In this document: piece after piece, positions 25,801-35,328 of the stretch | How the letters are laid out: each line of letters starts with the position of its first letter | Numbering within the stretch: position 1 is the first letter of the stretch | Assembly: GCA_947591605.1 (NCBI GenBank) | Contig: CANQDF010000010.1 | Location: forward strand, 1-64,000 | Direction of reading: 5' to 3' | DNA length: 64,000 bases | Source: an uncultured Clostridia bacterium | GTDB lineage: Bacteria; Bacillota; Clostridia; Lachnospirales; CAG-274 | Notes under the pieces: generated by a model | Seen by the model: the letters and a program-made list of their open reading frames with translations, nothing else | Database searches by the model: none | Told to the model about the DNA's origin: nothing | Made by a program: the position numbers and the translations under genes

Positions 25801-26490
25801 CTCGGGCTTATTGCCTGATGTGCGGAAGGATTCAACTACCTCCAGCTTTTTGATTATCCTTACCCTCTTCTGACCGGAGCTGTCCCTGAGCTGCTCTTTA
25901 AGCTCCTCGGACTCCTTTTCAAGGTCGATCTCCTGAAGCAGCTCCTTTATAGCCTCTGCACCCATGCCCACTCTGAAGGCATTCCAGCCGTAGTCATTGC
26001 AGGCTGTCCTGTACTGCTGCTCGGTAAGCAGCTCCTTTTTGGTAAGCGGTGTATCACCTGCGTCAAGCACAACATAGCTGGCAAAGTAAAGCACCTTTTC
26101 AAGCGCACGGGGGCTCATGCCCAGTATAATGCCCATGCGGCTTGGTATGCCCTTAAAATACCATATGTGAGATACGGGCGCCGCAAGCTCTATATGCCCC
26201 ATTCTCTCACGCCTTACCTTGCTTTTTGTTACCTCAACGCCGCAGCGGTCACAAACTACGCCCTTATACCTTATGCGCTTATACTTGCCGCAGTGGCACT
26301 CCCAGTCCTTGCTGGGGCCGAATATCCTTTCACAGAAGAGGCCGTCACGCTCGGGTTTAAGTGTTCTGTAATTTATGGTTTCGGGTTTCTTTACCTCACC
26401 CCTGGACCACTCTCGTATTTTTTCGGGAGATGCAAGCCCTATTTTAATTGAATCAAAAACTATTGATTGTTCACTGTTTTGTGAAGCCAT
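22867..26490 (-). CDS. rpoC: RNA polymerase beta' subunit
   Basis: 1207 aa, the usual Firmicutes size. It forms the catalytic clamp with RpoB. The zinc-binding site is C65, C67, C80, C83 ([15 protein letters not shown]). NADFDGDQ at 453-460 supplies the three Asp that hold the catalytic Mg2+. '[20 protein letters not shown]' is the lid/rudder region, and '[20 protein letters not shown]' the bridge-trigger region. The start has AAGGGAGATATAAATT before the ATG. 21 bp separate it from rpoB. No large lineage insert is seen. Confidence 0.98.
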   Translation of the reverse strand: MASQNSEQSIVFDSIKIGLASPEKIREWSRGEVKKPETINYRTLKPERDGLFCERIFGPSKDWECHCGKYKRIRYKGVVCDRCGVEVTKSKVRRERMGHIELAAPVSHIWYFKGIPSRMGIILGMSPRALEKVLYFASYVVLDAGDTPLTKKELLTEQQYRTACNDYGWNAFRVGMGAEAIKELLQEIDLEKESEELKEQLRDSSGQKRVRIIKKLEVVESFRTSGNKPEWMILDAVPVIPPDLRPMVQLDGGRFATSDLNDLYRRVINRNNRLKKLLELGAPDIIVRNEKRMLQEAVDALIDNGRRGRPVTGPGNRSLKSLSDLLKGKQGRFRQNLLGKRVDYSGRSVIVVGPSLKIYQCGLPKEMAIELFKPFVMKKLVQDGKAHNIKSAKRMVEKLQDDVWDVLEEVIKEHPVMLNRAPTLHRLGIQAFEPVLVEGRAIKLHPLVCTAYNADFDGDQMAVHVPLSVEAQAECRFLLLSPNNMLKPSDGEPVTVPTQDMVLGIYYLTLDKEGEKGEGKVFKDENEALMAYDNHVISLHARIKVRRTMVIDGEEKSAIVDTTAGRIIFNEIIPQDLGFVDRSIPENIFKFEIDFLVRKQELGKLIKKCINKHPSTETAVVLDDIKSLGYKFSTRGALTVSVSDMEIPPEKEEYLAEADKEVERITKMFRRGLMTDEERHDMVIKTWEAADDKITQALLAGLGKYNNIYMMAHSGARGSNRQIKQLAGMRGLMASPSGETIELPIKANFREGLSVQEYFVSAHGARKGLSDTALRTADSGYLTRRLVDVSQDIIIREYDCADGCDEVPGMWVSAFMDGQETIEPLTDRIRGRYSVYDITDPATGKVIVKADTLISPDQAEEVVAAGIERVYIRTMLTCRSHNGICSKCYGANMASGRLVRIGEAVGIIAAQSIGEPGTQLTMRTFHTGGVSGNDLTQGLPRVEELFEARKPKGVAIIAEFGGKVTVTDTKKKREVTVTAEDGNVKEYLIPYGSRIKVMDGDVIENGDPITEGPINPHDILRIKGIRGVQDYLIQEVQRVYRLQGVDINDKHIEVIVRQMLKRVKIDENGDTDFLPGGYADWLEFEDKNAEMIEAGKEPASGSRALLGITKASLATDSFLSAASFQETTRVLTEAAIKGKIDPLIGLKENVIIGKLIPAGTGMNTYRKIELKLAKEAELKAAEEAAAYEQTVESMDMPVEEITDTDEN

Positions 26491-26511
26491 AATTTATATC
26501 TCCCTTCGCTT

Positions 26512-29500
26512 TTATTCGTCAATATCCTCGTCGTCTTCGTCATCTTCAAGGCTGAGTTCTGCCGTAAGCTTATCCAGATCTGCCAGATCTGCCATAACAT
26601 CCTTTTCAAGGGCAACATCCTCCTCGCCTATAACGATGTCCTCCATATCGTCGTCGTCAATTTCGTCAAGGTCGTCAAAATCCGAATCCGAAAGATCGTC
26701 AAGCACGTCCTCTATGGTATGCTGAGCCTGCTCGTCGTCGTCCAGCTCAACACCTTCAATATTTATATTGAGGTCGTCAACGTCATCAATGGATTCCTTG
26801 ATCTCTATTTCGGTATCGTCGTCATTCAATACCCTTACATCAAGTGCAAGCGCCTGAAGCTCCTTAAGCAGAACCTTAAATGACTCCGGCACGCCGGGTT
26901 CGGGTATATTTTCGCCCTTAACTATCGCCTCATAGGTCTTTACACGTCCCACAATATCGTCGGACTTGACCGTAAGTATCTCCTGCAGCGTGTAGGAAGC
27001 ACCGTATGCCTCCAGAGCCCAAACCTCCATCTCACCGAATCGCTGACCGCCAAACTGAGCCTTGCCGCCCAGAGGCTGCTGCGTTACCAGTGAATAAGGG
27101 CCCGTGGAACGTGCGTGTATCTTGTCGTCTACAAGGTGGTGCAGCTTGAGGTAGTGCATATAGCCTATTGTGGTGGCATTGTCAAACTCCTCGCCGGTAC
27201 GTCCGTCACGCAGCCTTACCTTGCCCGTGCGGTCGACCGGTACGCCTCTCCACTCATCCCTGTGAGCCTTGTTCTCGTCAAGATAAGCAAATACATCATC
27301 ATTTATTTTGCCCTTGTATTTGGCCTCAAAGTCCTCCCATGTACCGTTGGCATAATCATTTGCCATGGTAAGGGTATCCATAATATCCTTTTCGTTTGCG
27401 CCCTCAAAAACAGGGGTGGCTATCTTCCATCCGAGCACTTGGCTGGCAAGACCCAGATGTATCTCAAGCACCTGACCTATATTCATACGTGAAGGCACAC
27501 CCAATGGGTTAAGCACAATATCAAGCGGACGTCCGTTAGGCAAAAACGGCATATCCTCAACAGGGAGCACACGGCTTACAACACCCTTGTTGCCGTGACG
27601 GCCTGCCATCTTGTCGCCTACGGATATCTTTCTTTTTTGTGCTATATATACTCTTACAAGCTGATTTACTCCCGGTGGAAGCTCATCGCCGTTTTCCCTT
27701 GAAAACTTTTTGACATCAACTATAATGCCGCTTTCGCCGTGAGGCACTCTCAGGGATGTATCCCTTACCTCCCGTGCCTTTTCTCCGAATATTGCACGCA
27801 GGAGCCTCTCCTCTGCGGTAAGCTCGGTTTCTCCCTTGGGAGTTACCTTGCCCACAAGTATATCGTTTGTTGTAACCTCGGCACCTATCATTATTATGCC
27901 GTCCTCGTTGAGGTAGCGCAGGGCATCGTCACCCACATTGGGTATATCCCTTGTTATCTCCTCGGCGCCGAGCTTTGTATCTCTTGCCTCTGCCTCATAT
28001 TCCTCAATATGGATAGAGGTATACACATCATCCATTACAAGCTTTTCGCTTAACAGTACGGCATCCTCGTAGTTGTAGCCCTCCCATGTCATAAAACCGA
28101 TAAGAGGGTTTTTGCCCAGAGCAAGCTCTCCGTCCTTGGTGGATGGGCCGTCTGCAATAACATCGCCTGCCTCAACATGCTGGCCCTTATTGACTATAGG
28201 GCGCTGATTCATGCAGTTTGACTGGTTGGAACGCTTGAATTTTATAAGCTTGTATTCATCTCTGCCGCCCTCATCGGTCTTAATGACTATGCCTGCGGCG
28301 TCAACTCTCTCAACAACACCGCTGTTTTTGGCAACGACAACAACGCCGGAGTCCTTTGCGGTTTTATATTCTATACCTGTGCCTACCACAGCGGAATCCG
28401 TTGTAAGCAGCGGCACTGCCTGACGCTGCATGTTTGAACCCATGAGCGCCCTTGTAACGTCATCGTTCTGCAGGAAGGGTATAAGCGCCGTAGCTACCGA
28501 AACAAGCTGCCTTGGGGATACGTCCATCATATCCACCCTGTCGGGGGATACCTCAACGTTGTCCTCGCCGTCACGGGCAATTACCCTTTCATGTATAAAA
28601 TGTCCCTGCTCGTCAAGAGGCTCGTTTGCCTGTGCTATAACGTACTTTTCCTCTTCGTCTGCGGTAACATACACTACATCGTTGGTAACAACGGGTACAC
28701 CGCTGCTCTTGTCTATAAGCCTGTACGGAGCCTCTATAAAGCCGTACTCGTTTATCCTTGCATAGCTTGCAAGCGAGTTGATAAGGCCTATGTTGGGGCC
28801 TTCGGGTGTTTCTATAGGGCACATGCGTCCGTAGTGCGAGGTATGGACATCTCGCACCTCAAAGCCCGCTCTCTCCCTGGAAAGACCGCCGGGGCCAAGT
28901 GCCGAAAGACGCCTTTTGTGCGTCAGCTCACCGAGCGGATTGTTCTGATCCATAAACTGTGAAAGCTGGGAGCTGCCGAAAAACTCTCTTATAGCCGCAG
29001 TTATCGGCTTTACATTTATAAGGTTTGCAGGCGTTACCGCATCCATATCCTGTGTTGTCATTCTCTCACGCACAACTCTCTCAAGACGTGAAAGACCTAT
29101 CCTGAACTGGTTTTGCAAAAGCTCTCCCACGGACCTTATGCGGCGGTTGCCGAGGTGGTCAATATCATCTCTTTTGCCGATACCGTAATCCAGATGTATA
29201 CAATAGTTTATAGATGCCATAATATCGTCAAGGGTGATATGCTTTGGCACAAGCTCCGCTATCTGAGCCTCTATGGCAAGCCTTACAGACTGCTCATCCT
29301 CGTTTTCCGCAAGTATGGCGGCAAGGGTGGGGTAATGCACTCTCTCTTTTATGCCGAGCTCCTTTGCTGTAAGACCGTACTGAGCTATATAATCGTCAAT
29401 TTTGACAGCCATATTGGAAAGTATCTTGGTTTCCTTGCCGTCGTCTATCTCTACCCATACAAAGGGTACCGCACTGTCCTGCACGGTATCGCATATATTG

Positions 29501-30447
29501 TCGTTGAGCTTTGTGCCTGCGGCTGCAATGACCTCTCCTGTCGATGGGTCTACCGCATCTCTGGAAAGTACGCGTCCCGATATTCTGTTTTTAAACAAAA
29601 GCTTTTTGTTGAATTTGTAGCGTCCCACACGGGCAAGGTCATACCTTTTTGGGTCATAAAACATATTGTCAAAAAGAGTCTGAGCTGCCTCCTCCGTTGG
29701 GAGCTCGCCGGGGCGCACCTTTTTGTAAAGCTCTATAAGCGCTTCTCTTTTATCCGTTGTGGGATCCTTTTCAAGCGTAGCCATGATCTTGGGATCCTCG
29801 CCGAACAGCTCGGTTATCTCGCCGCTGCTGCTCACACCCAGCGCCCTTACAAGCACGGTTACGGGCACCTTTCTGGTTCTGTCCACACGAACGGAAAACA
29901 CATCGTTGCTGTCCGTTTCGTATTCGAGCCAAGCGCCCCTGTTGGGTATTACCGTACACGAGAGAAGGTTTTTGCCCACCTTGTCCTTGTCGGTTTCATA
30001 ATATATGCCGGGCGAACGTACAAGCTGGCTTACTATAACACGCTCGGCACCGTTTATAACAAAGGTACCGGTATCCGTCATAAGTGGAAAATTGCCCATA
30101 TATATTTCCTGCTCCCTGATGTCGTCAAACTCCTTGCTGCGGAGCCTTGCCTTGACTCTCAGAGGCGCCTCAAACGTGGTATCCCTCTCCTTGCATTCCT
30201 CTATGGGATACTTGTAATTATCGGTTTCAAGCCTGAAGTCCACAAACTCCAGCTCAAGATTACCGTTATAATCACATATAGGCGATACATCGTCCAGCAC
30301 TTCCTTAAGGCCTTCATTTAAAAACCATTCATAGCTGTCCTTCTGTAAAGCAAGCAGATTGGGCATTTCCAAAACTTCATCAACTCTGGAATAACTCATA
30401 CGCTGCACACTGCCGTATTTAACAGGGCGCATTGTGTTTTTATCCAT
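26512..30447 (-). CDS. rpoB: RNA polymerase beta subunit
   Basis: 1311 aa from the ATG at 30447 ([20 protein letters not shown]), AAGGAG 10 nt upstream; an upstream in-frame start would add 10 residues without an RBS. Conserved blocks are '[19 protein letters not shown]' (rifampicin pocket; the usual sensitive residues), '[20 protein letters not shown]', '[15 protein letters not shown]' and '[20 protein letters not shown]'. The C-terminal 110 residues are an unusually acidic tail (many D/E, from '[12 protein letters not shown]' on). It starts its own operon with rpoC; the ribosomal protein genes normally upstream are absent. Confidence 0.98.
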   Translation of the reverse strand: MDKNTMRPVKYGSVQRMSYSRVDEVLEMPNLLALQKDSYEWFLNEGLKEVLDDVSPICDYNGNLELEFVDFRLETDNYKYPIEECKERDTTFEAPLRVKARLRSKEFDDIREQEIYMGNFPLMTDTGTFVINGAERVIVSQLVRSPGIYYETDKDKVGKNLLSCTVIPNRGAWLEYETDSNDVFSVRVDRTRKVPVTVLVRALGVSSSGEITELFGEDPKIMATLEKDPTTDKREALIELYKKVRPGELPTEEAAQTLFDNMFYDPKRYDLARVGRYKFNKKLLFKNRISGRVLSRDAVDPSTGEVIAAAGTKLNDNICDTVQDSAVPFVWVEIDDGKETKILSNMAVKIDDYIAQYGLTAKELGIKERVHYPTLAAILAENEDEQSVRLAIEAQIAELVPKHITLDDIMASINYCIHLDYGIGKRDDIDHLGNRRIRSVGELLQNQFRIGLSRLERVVRERMTTQDMDAVTPANLINVKPITAAIREFFGSSQLSQFMDQNNPLGELTHKRRLSALGPGGLSRERAGFEVRDVHTSHYGRMCPIETPEGPNIGLINSLASYARINEYGFIEAPYRLIDKSSGVPVVTNDVVYVTADEEEKYVIAQANEPLDEQGHFIHERVIARDGEDNVEVSPDRVDMMDVSPRQLVSVATALIPFLQNDDVTRALMGSNMQRQAVPLLTTDSAVVGTGIEYKTAKDSGVVVVAKNSGVVERVDAAGIVIKTDEGGRDEYKLIKFKRSNQSNCMNQRPIVNKGQHVEAGDVIADGPSTKDGELALGKNPLIGFMTWEGYNYEDAVLLSEKLVMDDVYTSIHIEEYEAEARDTKLGAEEITRDIPNVGDDALRYLNEDGIIMIGAEVTTNDILVGKVTPKGETELTAEERLLRAIFGEKAREVRDTSLRVPHGESGIIVDVKKFSRENGDELPPGVNQLVRVYIAQKRKISVGDKMAGRHGNKGVVSRVLPVEDMPFLPNGRPLDIVLNPLGVPSRMNIGQVLEIHLGLASQVLGWKIATPVFEGANEKDIMDTLTMANDYANGTWEDFEAKYKGKINDDVFAYLDENKAHRDEWRGVPVDRTGKVRLRDGRTGEEFDNATTIGYMHYLKLHHLVDDKIHARSTGPYSLVTQQPLGGKAQFGGQRFGEMEVWALEAYGASYTLQEILTVKSDDIVGRVKTYEAIVKGENIPEPGVPESFKVLLKELQALALDVRVLNDDDTEIEIKESIDDVDDLNINIEGVELDDDEQAQHTIEDVLDDLSDSDFDDLDEIDDDDMEDIVIGEEDVALEKDVMADLADLDKLTAELSLEDDEDDEDIDE

Positions 30448-30676
30448 GGCACCTTCACTCCTTAAATAATTTTTCACCGCACAGCGGTCCCTATCGTTTT
30501 TTTCGGCTTTTAAGCCGCTTGCGCAAGCACGTCAAAGCAACAGCCCTTTTAACTGCCCTAAAGATCCATCCGGTATCTTCCCCGAAATAAGCATATGACA
30601 GTCTGCTGTATTTGCCTTTTTTCTGCCCGAAAAAAACGAAAAAAGGGCATAAAATCCCCTAGGGGTACATTTAATT

Positions 30677-30705
30677 ATTTTACCATCTTTACTAATGCCT
30701 GTCAA
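30677..30705 (-). promoter_or_regulatory. rpoBC promoter and long leader
   Basis: TTGACA (30705-30700) and TAAAAT (30682-30677), 17 bp apart on the minus strand. The start would be near 30670, giving a leader of about 220 nt with a CCCCTAGGGG palindrome at its 5' end and hairpins near 30640 (GCCC/GGGC) and 30510-30535 (GCTTGCGCAAGC, CGGCTTAAAAGCCG). No terminator-like U run is seen. Confidence 0.8.
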
Positions 30706-30776
30706 TATATTTTTCCTTAATTTTGTCTGTATTTTATTCTAATAAAAGCCGCAGTGTATACCGCAGCTTTCATTCT

Positions 30777-30947
30777 TAAAAACCTAAAATATATAAAAAA
30801 AGAATTTTTAATAACTTAAGCTTGCAATCACTTTAAGGTAACTTAAGCGCCGTCAGGCTATAATCCGCAGGCGGAATTTACTTCCGCCGAGGAAAAGAGG
30901 GAGTCGCCAGCCTTTGGCTGGCACGAAACTCTTTATTCATTGTAAAA
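30777..30947 (+). repeat. Structured intergenic repeat, copy R3
   Basis: Core as in R5, including the CCGTCAGGCTA variant. The variable hairpin is CCAGCC-TTT-GGCTGG, unrelated in sequence to that of R1 or R2 but in the same place. It ends before the SLH-gene terminator. Confidence 0.85.
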
Positions 30948-30981
30948 AAACTGAATGAAATGCCGACCGGCATTTCATTCA
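30943..30981 (-). terminator. Terminator overlapping the 3' end of the SLH gene
   Basis: Minus strand: a 14-bp stem TGAATGAAATGCCG/CGGCATTTCATTCA with G and T7 after it. The stop codon of the gene lies in the first arm. Confidence 0.88.
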
Positions 30982-32822
30982 ATAATGTAAATAAGTTCAT
31001 TTCCGCTGCCGTCAATGCCTATCCTGTATATTGCTCCTCCCTCGTTTCGGCTCCTGTAATATATCGTGCCGTTCTCTGCCTTTAAGATCTCTGCAGCGTC
31101 GTTATCCGCACCGTTTGTTATGCTTATATGATCTCCGTTTTTATCAAACTTAAGTATAGCCTTGCTGCCGTCATCCGAACAAGCTATGATGAAAATATTG
31201 CCGCCGTACAAAACAGGCTCTCCAAACGCATATCCGTCATACAGCCTTACCTCGTTATTTCCGCTGAGGTCGCTTCTTGTAAGGCAGTAATCGGGGCTCC
31301 TCATGCCGCTCGGATATGCCTTGACAAAGTATTTATACTTCTCGTCATATGTTTCTCTGGCGATATGGCTTTCCGCATAATTCATCTCGTTTGAGCTTAT
31401 CTCTGTCTTTTCCGAGCCGTCAAGCTTCATTTTATAAGATCTGCCGTCTATACCGTAATAGATAAGACCGTCCTCGGTAAAACGGAGCTCTGCACTTTCT
31501 GCACAATTGGCTTCAAGCAGCACCTGCATATCGCTTCCGTCCTTTTTTACCCTGAATATCCTATAAGCGATATTGCCGATGGATCTGTATTCGGAATCCT
31601 CACAATAAAGCCATTCTCCGTCTGCGGGCTGCTTATACTGACCGTCGCTTTCGGTCGGCGCCTGCTTGCAGGAGTAAAGCCTCAGCATTGTGGCTATTGC
31701 CTGTTCCCTTGTATAGTTCATCCAGGGCGAAAACTTATTTGGCTCCGTACCCGTCATAATACAGGTATCTCCGCTTTTTACCGAGGTTATGTTGTATATG
31801 GCTTCCCTTGCCCACTGTGCAAAGTATCCCTCGTCGATAAATTCCGCCTTATTCTCACTGCCCTTAAGCCCCAAAAGCCCGGCAATGTTGTTGAGCATTA
31901 CCGCCGCCTCCTGGCGTGTAATATTATTTTGCGGTGAAAATTTGTTTGCGCCCGTGCCCGAAACTATGCCCAGATCATAGGCGGCTGTCACATATGCGTC
32001 CGAAACATCGTCAAACGGGCTTTCGGTGCTGTCGTCAAGCCTGTAGCCTGTCCTTTTGACATAGGTCTGCACCGCAAGGCGGCAAAACTCCCGTCTGTTT
32101 ATTTTATCCGTATAATTGCCCTGCAGCTCATCGGGCACAATGCCTGCCGCAACCGCAGCATTTATGCTGTCCCTTGCCCATGCAGAGGCACTGCTGCGGT
32201 TTACAAGCTGTGCTGCATCGGCATATGTGTTTACAACGCCGTTTGTATCGGTCACCTCGATACTGCCGGATACCGCCTTTATGCTGCGGTACTGTATATC
32301 CGAGAGCCTGCCTCCGTCCGCATCACAGATATAATAGCTTATATAGCCGTCATTTATTTCCGCATCCTCGTCAATAACTCTTTCGTAATAAAAGTCCGTG
32401 CCGTCAAGGTGCCTTATGTCCTTTGGCTGAGGCACGGGATCCATATCCGTATCAAAAAATTCTATTTTGTCCGGGCCCTCTCCCCACGTAAGGCACTCAA
32501 ACGTCTTTGTGTTTTCATTATAATTTATCTGACTGAATCTCGGCTCAAGTATTATATTGAAGTCGGTATCCAGTATGCCGTAGCGCTGACCGTACGAAAG
32601 CATCCTCGCTATTATCCTTCCGCCGCCGGGCTTTATCACATCGTAGTCGCTGTCCGAGATTATATTTCCGTCCTTGTCGTAAACGGTATAGGCAACATCC
32701 ATATCCTTTTTCTCATAAAAATATGGTGTGCCGTCAAGCGGTGCTTTTCCGCTGCCCGATACCGATACCGCACATACCGCAGCCATAACCGCCGTCATCA
32801 GCGCAGCCGCTGTTTTCTTCAT
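30975..32822 (-). CDS. SLH-anchored surface protein with WG-like and DUF5050-like domains
   Basis: 615 aa from the ATG at 32822 (AAGGGGG upstream). A signal peptide (MKKTAAALMTAVMAAVCAVSVSG) precedes a WG/KWG-like region (YGILDTDFNIILEPRFSQIN). Three SLH repeats follow: 'SASAWARDSINAAVAAGIVP...INRREFCRLAV' (about 205-255), 'FDDVSDAYVTAAYDLGIVSGTGANKFSPQNNITRQEAAVML' (about 265-310) and 'FAQWAREAIYNITSV...FSPWMNYTREQAIATML' (about 325-380). SLH repeats bind secondary wall polymers. The C-terminal part (about 400-615) is a propeller-like DUF5050 repeat region. Probably a wall-bound surface protein; ligand unknown. Confidence 0.88.
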   Translation of the reverse strand: MKKTAAALMTAVMAAVCAVSVSGSGKAPLDGTPYFYEKKDMDVAYTVYDKDGNIISDSDYDVIKPGGGRIIARMLSYGQRYGILDTDFNIILEPRFSQINYNENTKTFECLTWGEGPDKIEFFDTDMDPVPQPKDIRHLDGTDFYYERVIDEDAEINDGYISYYICDADGGRLSDIQYRSIKAVSGSIEVTDTNGVVNTYADAAQLVNRSSASAWARDSINAAVAAGIVPDELQGNYTDKINRREFCRLAVQTYVKRTGYRLDDSTESPFDDVSDAYVTAAYDLGIVSGTGANKFSPQNNITRQEAAVMLNNIAGLLGLKGSENKAEFIDEGYFAQWAREAIYNITSVKSGDTCIMTGTEPNKFSPWMNYTREQAIATMLRLYSCKQAPTESDGQYKQPADGEWLYCEDSEYRSIGNIAYRIFRVKKDGSDMQVLLEANCAESAELRFTEDGLIYYGIDGRSYKMKLDGSEKTEISSNEMNYAESHIARETYDEKYKYFVKAYPSGMRSPDYCLTRSDLSGNNEVRLYDGYAFGEPVLYGGNIFIIACSDDGSKAILKFDKNGDHISITNGADNDAAEILKAENGTIYYRSRNEGGAIYRIGIDGSGNELIYIIE

Positions 32823-32910
32823 AACATATCCCCCTTATGCAAGCTTATACTATATGCAATTATATATAACATAACACAAAAAATCAAGCATACACGGTTT
32901 ATCTCCGTTT

Positions 32911-33028
32911 TTTGTAAATTGCAATATAAAATGTCACCAAAGTGAAGACTGTAAATTTGGAGAAAATGCCGCTTAATAAGAAGAAAGCCGGTTAAGTTTC
33001 TTCCTTGGATATTTATTTATCCAATTCT
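32911..33028. repeat. 118-bp direct repeat, left copy
   Basis: Starts TTTGTAAATTGCAATATAAA and ends ATTTATTTATCCAATTCT. It is colinear without indels with 35121-35238 and differs at roughly ten positions. Confidence 0.9.
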
Positions 33029-33170
33029 GAATGAATCTGATAAATTTTTTCGATTTTCTGATCATAGTTCGTCATCAGAAAGTCCGAATACGGTTCAGCG
33101 AAAATTTCAGGCTCATGATCGTATGACATCATTTCTGTCGGTTCGTGCACATCAAAACCATTAACCCGGG
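33013..33170 (-). pseudogene. C-terminal fragment of an unknown protein
   Basis: A minus-strand frame (EPTEMMSYDHEPEIFAEPYS, then DQKIEKIYQIHSELDK and TAA at 33013-33015) is strongly protein-like but has no start; its upstream end overlaps the 3' end of blaR1. The stop lies in the left direct repeat. The parent family is not recognised. It was probably captured with the cassette. Confidence 0.45.
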
Positions 33171-34642
33171 TAAACGCTATCAGGATAAATCAAATCCCCA
33201 TTTTTGTCATAAACCCTGCATATCATATGATGTCGTTTTGAATATGTACCTCCGCCCAACATATAATCCATATAATCATATGTAATATATGTCTTACCAT
33301 TTCGCAAAACAGGAACATTTCTAGTATTTGCCGCATAACTCATATAACCGTTTTCGGAATCGGGATTTACAGCAATACTGTCACTGCCAATTTTTATTTC
33401 ATAAAGAAATTCTGCCTTTGATGTACCTATAATTTCATTGTTTTGATAAATGTCAGTAGGTAAGGAAAGAGTAATGTAAATTTTTTTGTTATCCCAACTG
33501 ATATTGCTATCTATATTTAGTTTTTCAAACATTTCTCTAAGTGGCAAGTACACCTCACCATTTTCCACAAACGGCTTATTTATCAGTTCAACTTTATCGC
33601 CGTTATTTGTTATTTCAACCGTATAATCGTCCGTTGTCATATCTGACAGCACACCGCTTGCAAATACTGTTGTACCAAGCATAAATACCGCCAATACCGC
33701 TGATAATACTGACATAAGCCTACTTTTATTTCTTCTGTTTTTCATCATTTCAAACCTCTTTTTCAGAATTTTTTTATTTCCGGCCATCCCCGTTGTCAGG
33801 TGAATAGCTTTTGTTTCGCTCACCGGGAGCATGGAAAGGATGGTTTCCATATAGCTTTGTTCCTCATCGCCGTTCATTTTCGCCGTTGCCGATAAATCGC
33901 AGGAAATTTCACATTCCGTATTGATTTGCCACACCACATAATAGATAACGGGGTTAAACCAATGCACGCATTTGACTATTACCGCAAACCATTTGTAGAG
34001 AATATCTCTGCGGTGAAAATGCGTCATTTCATGGCGGAGGATATTGTGAAGCTGTTCGGGCGTAAATGTTCTTTTGGGTAGTATCAGCATAGGACGGAAT
34101 ACTCCTGTCATAAACGGCATGGATATTGTGCCGCTCTCAAACACCCGTACATTTCTGCCTGTGTATTGACGAAGCTCCGGGCATGCCGTTTCTCGTGAGG
34201 TTTTGCGGATTTTTCTTAGCAGCAGAAAGTATCCCGTCAGATACGTCAACAGCAAGCCGACTGCTCCCGTCAGCCACAAAAGGACAAGATAGCGCTGTCC
34301 GTTGCCGCGCAGCGTTTGCCGGAGCCATGCGAGGCCATCCGACAGGGCGGGCGCTATAGCTGAGATTGCCGGTGTATCTGCCTTGTTTATCACCGCAGTT
34401 TCGCTTTGCGGTACATTCTGCATTTGCACTTCTTGCTCCAAGGCAACGGAAAAAGCCGTATTTTGCGGCAACGAAATCCGTACCGGCAGCAGGAAAACGA
34501 TAAGCACCGCAAGCCAAATGTAATAGTGCCACGCATAGCCGAAAATCTTTCGGGTCACCGGCTTTGCAATGGCAAGGATCCCTGTCAGAACCGAACCCGT
34601 CAAGGAGGTTATGAAAAGTGATTTTATAATTTCACCAAACAT
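33161..34642 (-). CDS. blaR1: BlaR1/MecR1-family M56 sensor protease with a stalk-type sensor domain
   Basis: 493 aa from the ATG at 34642, AGGAGG 9 nt upstream. The family senses a signal outside and cleaves the partner repressor inside. Four membrane helices are visible (about 5-25, 36-56, 117-145, 308-328). The M56 peptidase domain has HEMTH at 204-208 (zinc ligands and catalytic Glu) and 'NTECEISCD' near 241 as third-ligand region. Instead of the penicillin-binding sensor domain of true BlaR1, the C-terminal 150 residues carry a copper-amine-oxidase-like unit ('VELINKPFVENGEVYLPLREMFEKLNIDSNISWD'). The signal is therefore unlikely to be a beta-lactam. 3 bp from the blaI-like gene. Confidence 0.88.
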   Translation of the reverse strand: MFGEIIKSLFITSLTGSVLTGILAIAKPVTRKIFGYAWHYYIWLAVLIVFLLPVRISLPQNTAFSVALEQEVQMQNVPQSETAVINKADTPAISAIAPALSDGLAWLRQTLRGNGQRYLVLLWLTGAVGLLLTYLTGYFLLLRKIRKTSRETACPELRQYTGRNVRVFESGTISMPFMTGVFRPMLILPKRTFTPEQLHNILRHEMTHFHRRDILYKWFAVIVKCVHWFNPVIYYVVWQINTECEISCDLSATAKMNGDEEQSYMETILSMLPVSETKAIHLTTGMAGNKKILKKRFEMMKNRRNKSRLMSVLSAVLAVFMLGTTVFASGVLSDMTTDDYTVEITNNGDKVELINKPFVENGEVYLPLREMFEKLNIDSNISWDNKKIYITLSLPTDIYQNNEIIGTSKAEFLYEIKIGSDSIAVNPDSENGYMSYAANTRNVPVLRNGKTYITYDYMDYMLGGGTYSKRHHMICRVYDKNGDLIYPDSVYPG

Positions 34643-34645
34643 CTT

Positions 34646-35023
34646 CTACTTCCTCCTGTCGTTAAAGTAATCTCTCAACTCGGCAATTTCCTCTTCCGAA
34701 AACGTGTCCTCTTCCGCTAAAGAAACAATCAAATCCCGCGCGGAACCTCCGAAAACATTTTGGATAAGATTTAGCGCCTGTCCTTTTTTGTATTCCTTGA
34801 AGGAAACCTTTGCCGTATAATAAAGGCTCCTGCCGCGCCGTTCGGTATTGAGCATTCCTTTCTCCACAAGTCTTGCCAAAAATGTTGCAATTGTAGTACG
34901 CTTCCAACCCTTGTTCTCTACAATATTTCCTATTTCTGTTGATGTAATCGGCTCGCCTGCCTTCCATATCACGCGCATAATTTCAAGCTCCGCTTTTGCA
35001 ATACTGATATTTTCTGTCGACAT
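34646..35023 (-). CDS. blaI: BlaI/MecI/CopY-family transcriptional repressor
   Basis: 125 aa, the normal length, from the ATG at 35023 with AGGGGG upstream. A winged helix occupies residues 8-75 (AELEIMRVIWKAGEPITSTE, 'KGWKRTTIATFLARLVEKGMLNTERRGRSLYYTAKVS'), and the rest dimerises. The family's cleavage site for the M56 partner lies in the C-terminal half (N-F in BlaI; here 'NVFGGS' is a candidate, which is inference). It likely represses its own promoter through the dyads at 35046-35085. Confidence 0.92.
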   Translation of the reverse strand: MSTENISIAKAELEIMRVIWKAGEPITSTEIGNIVENKGWKRTTIATFLARLVEKGMLNTERRGRSLYYTAKVSFKEYKKGQALNLIQNVFGGSARDLIVSLAEEDTFSEEEIAELRDYFNDRRK

Positions 35024-35045
35024 AAAAATACCCCCTTTTTTATTA

Positions 35046-35096
35046 TCTACGCTGTGTAGACAATTACAGTCTACATCATATAGACGAATATGTCAA
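35046..35096 (-). promoter_or_regulatory. blaI-blaR1 promoter with two operator dyads
   Basis: TTGACA (35096-35091) and TAGACT (35073-35068), 17 bp apart on the minus strand. GTCTA-N7-TAGAC (35069-35085) lies between and over the -10. TCTAC-N5-GTAGA (35046-35060) lies downstream of it. Both are consistent with BlaI-type binding that blocks polymerase. Confidence 0.75.
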
Positions 35097-35120
35097 CCCT
35101 TTTTTTAATTTCTTAAAAAA

Positions 35121-35238
35121 TTTGTAAATTGCAATATAAAATGTCACCAAAGTAAAGGTGGTAAATTTAGAGAAAGTGCCGATTCATAAGAAGAAAGCCG
35201 GTTCAGTTTCTTCCTTGGATATTTATTTATCCAATTCT
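35121..35238. repeat. 118-bp direct repeat, right copy
   Basis: Direct-orientation copy of 32911-33028; its last base is the first base of the outer TTATCTCCG repeat. Confidence 0.9.
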
Positions 35239-35266
35239 TATCTCCGCTTTTTTATACACAGGGTAC

Positions 35267-35295
35267 TTGCAAGAAAACGCACAAAGCGGTATAAT
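35267..35295 (+). promoter_or_regulatory. ttcA operon promoter
   Basis: TTGCAA (35267-35272) and TATAAT (35290-35295), 17 bp apart. The start would be about 25 nt before the ttcA ATG. It lies just outside the cassette. Confidence 0.75.
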
Positions 35296-35328
35296 ATAGG
35301 CAGCAGACAGATTATCGGAGGCATTAAA

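Larger units (their letters stand above)
32899..35246. mobile_element. Putative inserted cassette carrying blaR1-blaI
   Basis: TTATCTCCG occurs at 32899-32907 and 35238-35246, directly outside two 118-bp direct repeats (32911-33028, 35121-35238). Between them are a gene fragment and the complete blaR1-like and blaI-like genes. The outer 9-bp repeat looks like a target duplication. No transposase remains, so the mechanism is unknown. Confidence 0.6.

Noticed and set aside
29113-30321. Plus-strand open frame of 402 codons
   Set aside because: It is antisense to rpoB, lacks an RBS and has no recognisable motifs; high G+C at codon positions of rpoB keeps it open.
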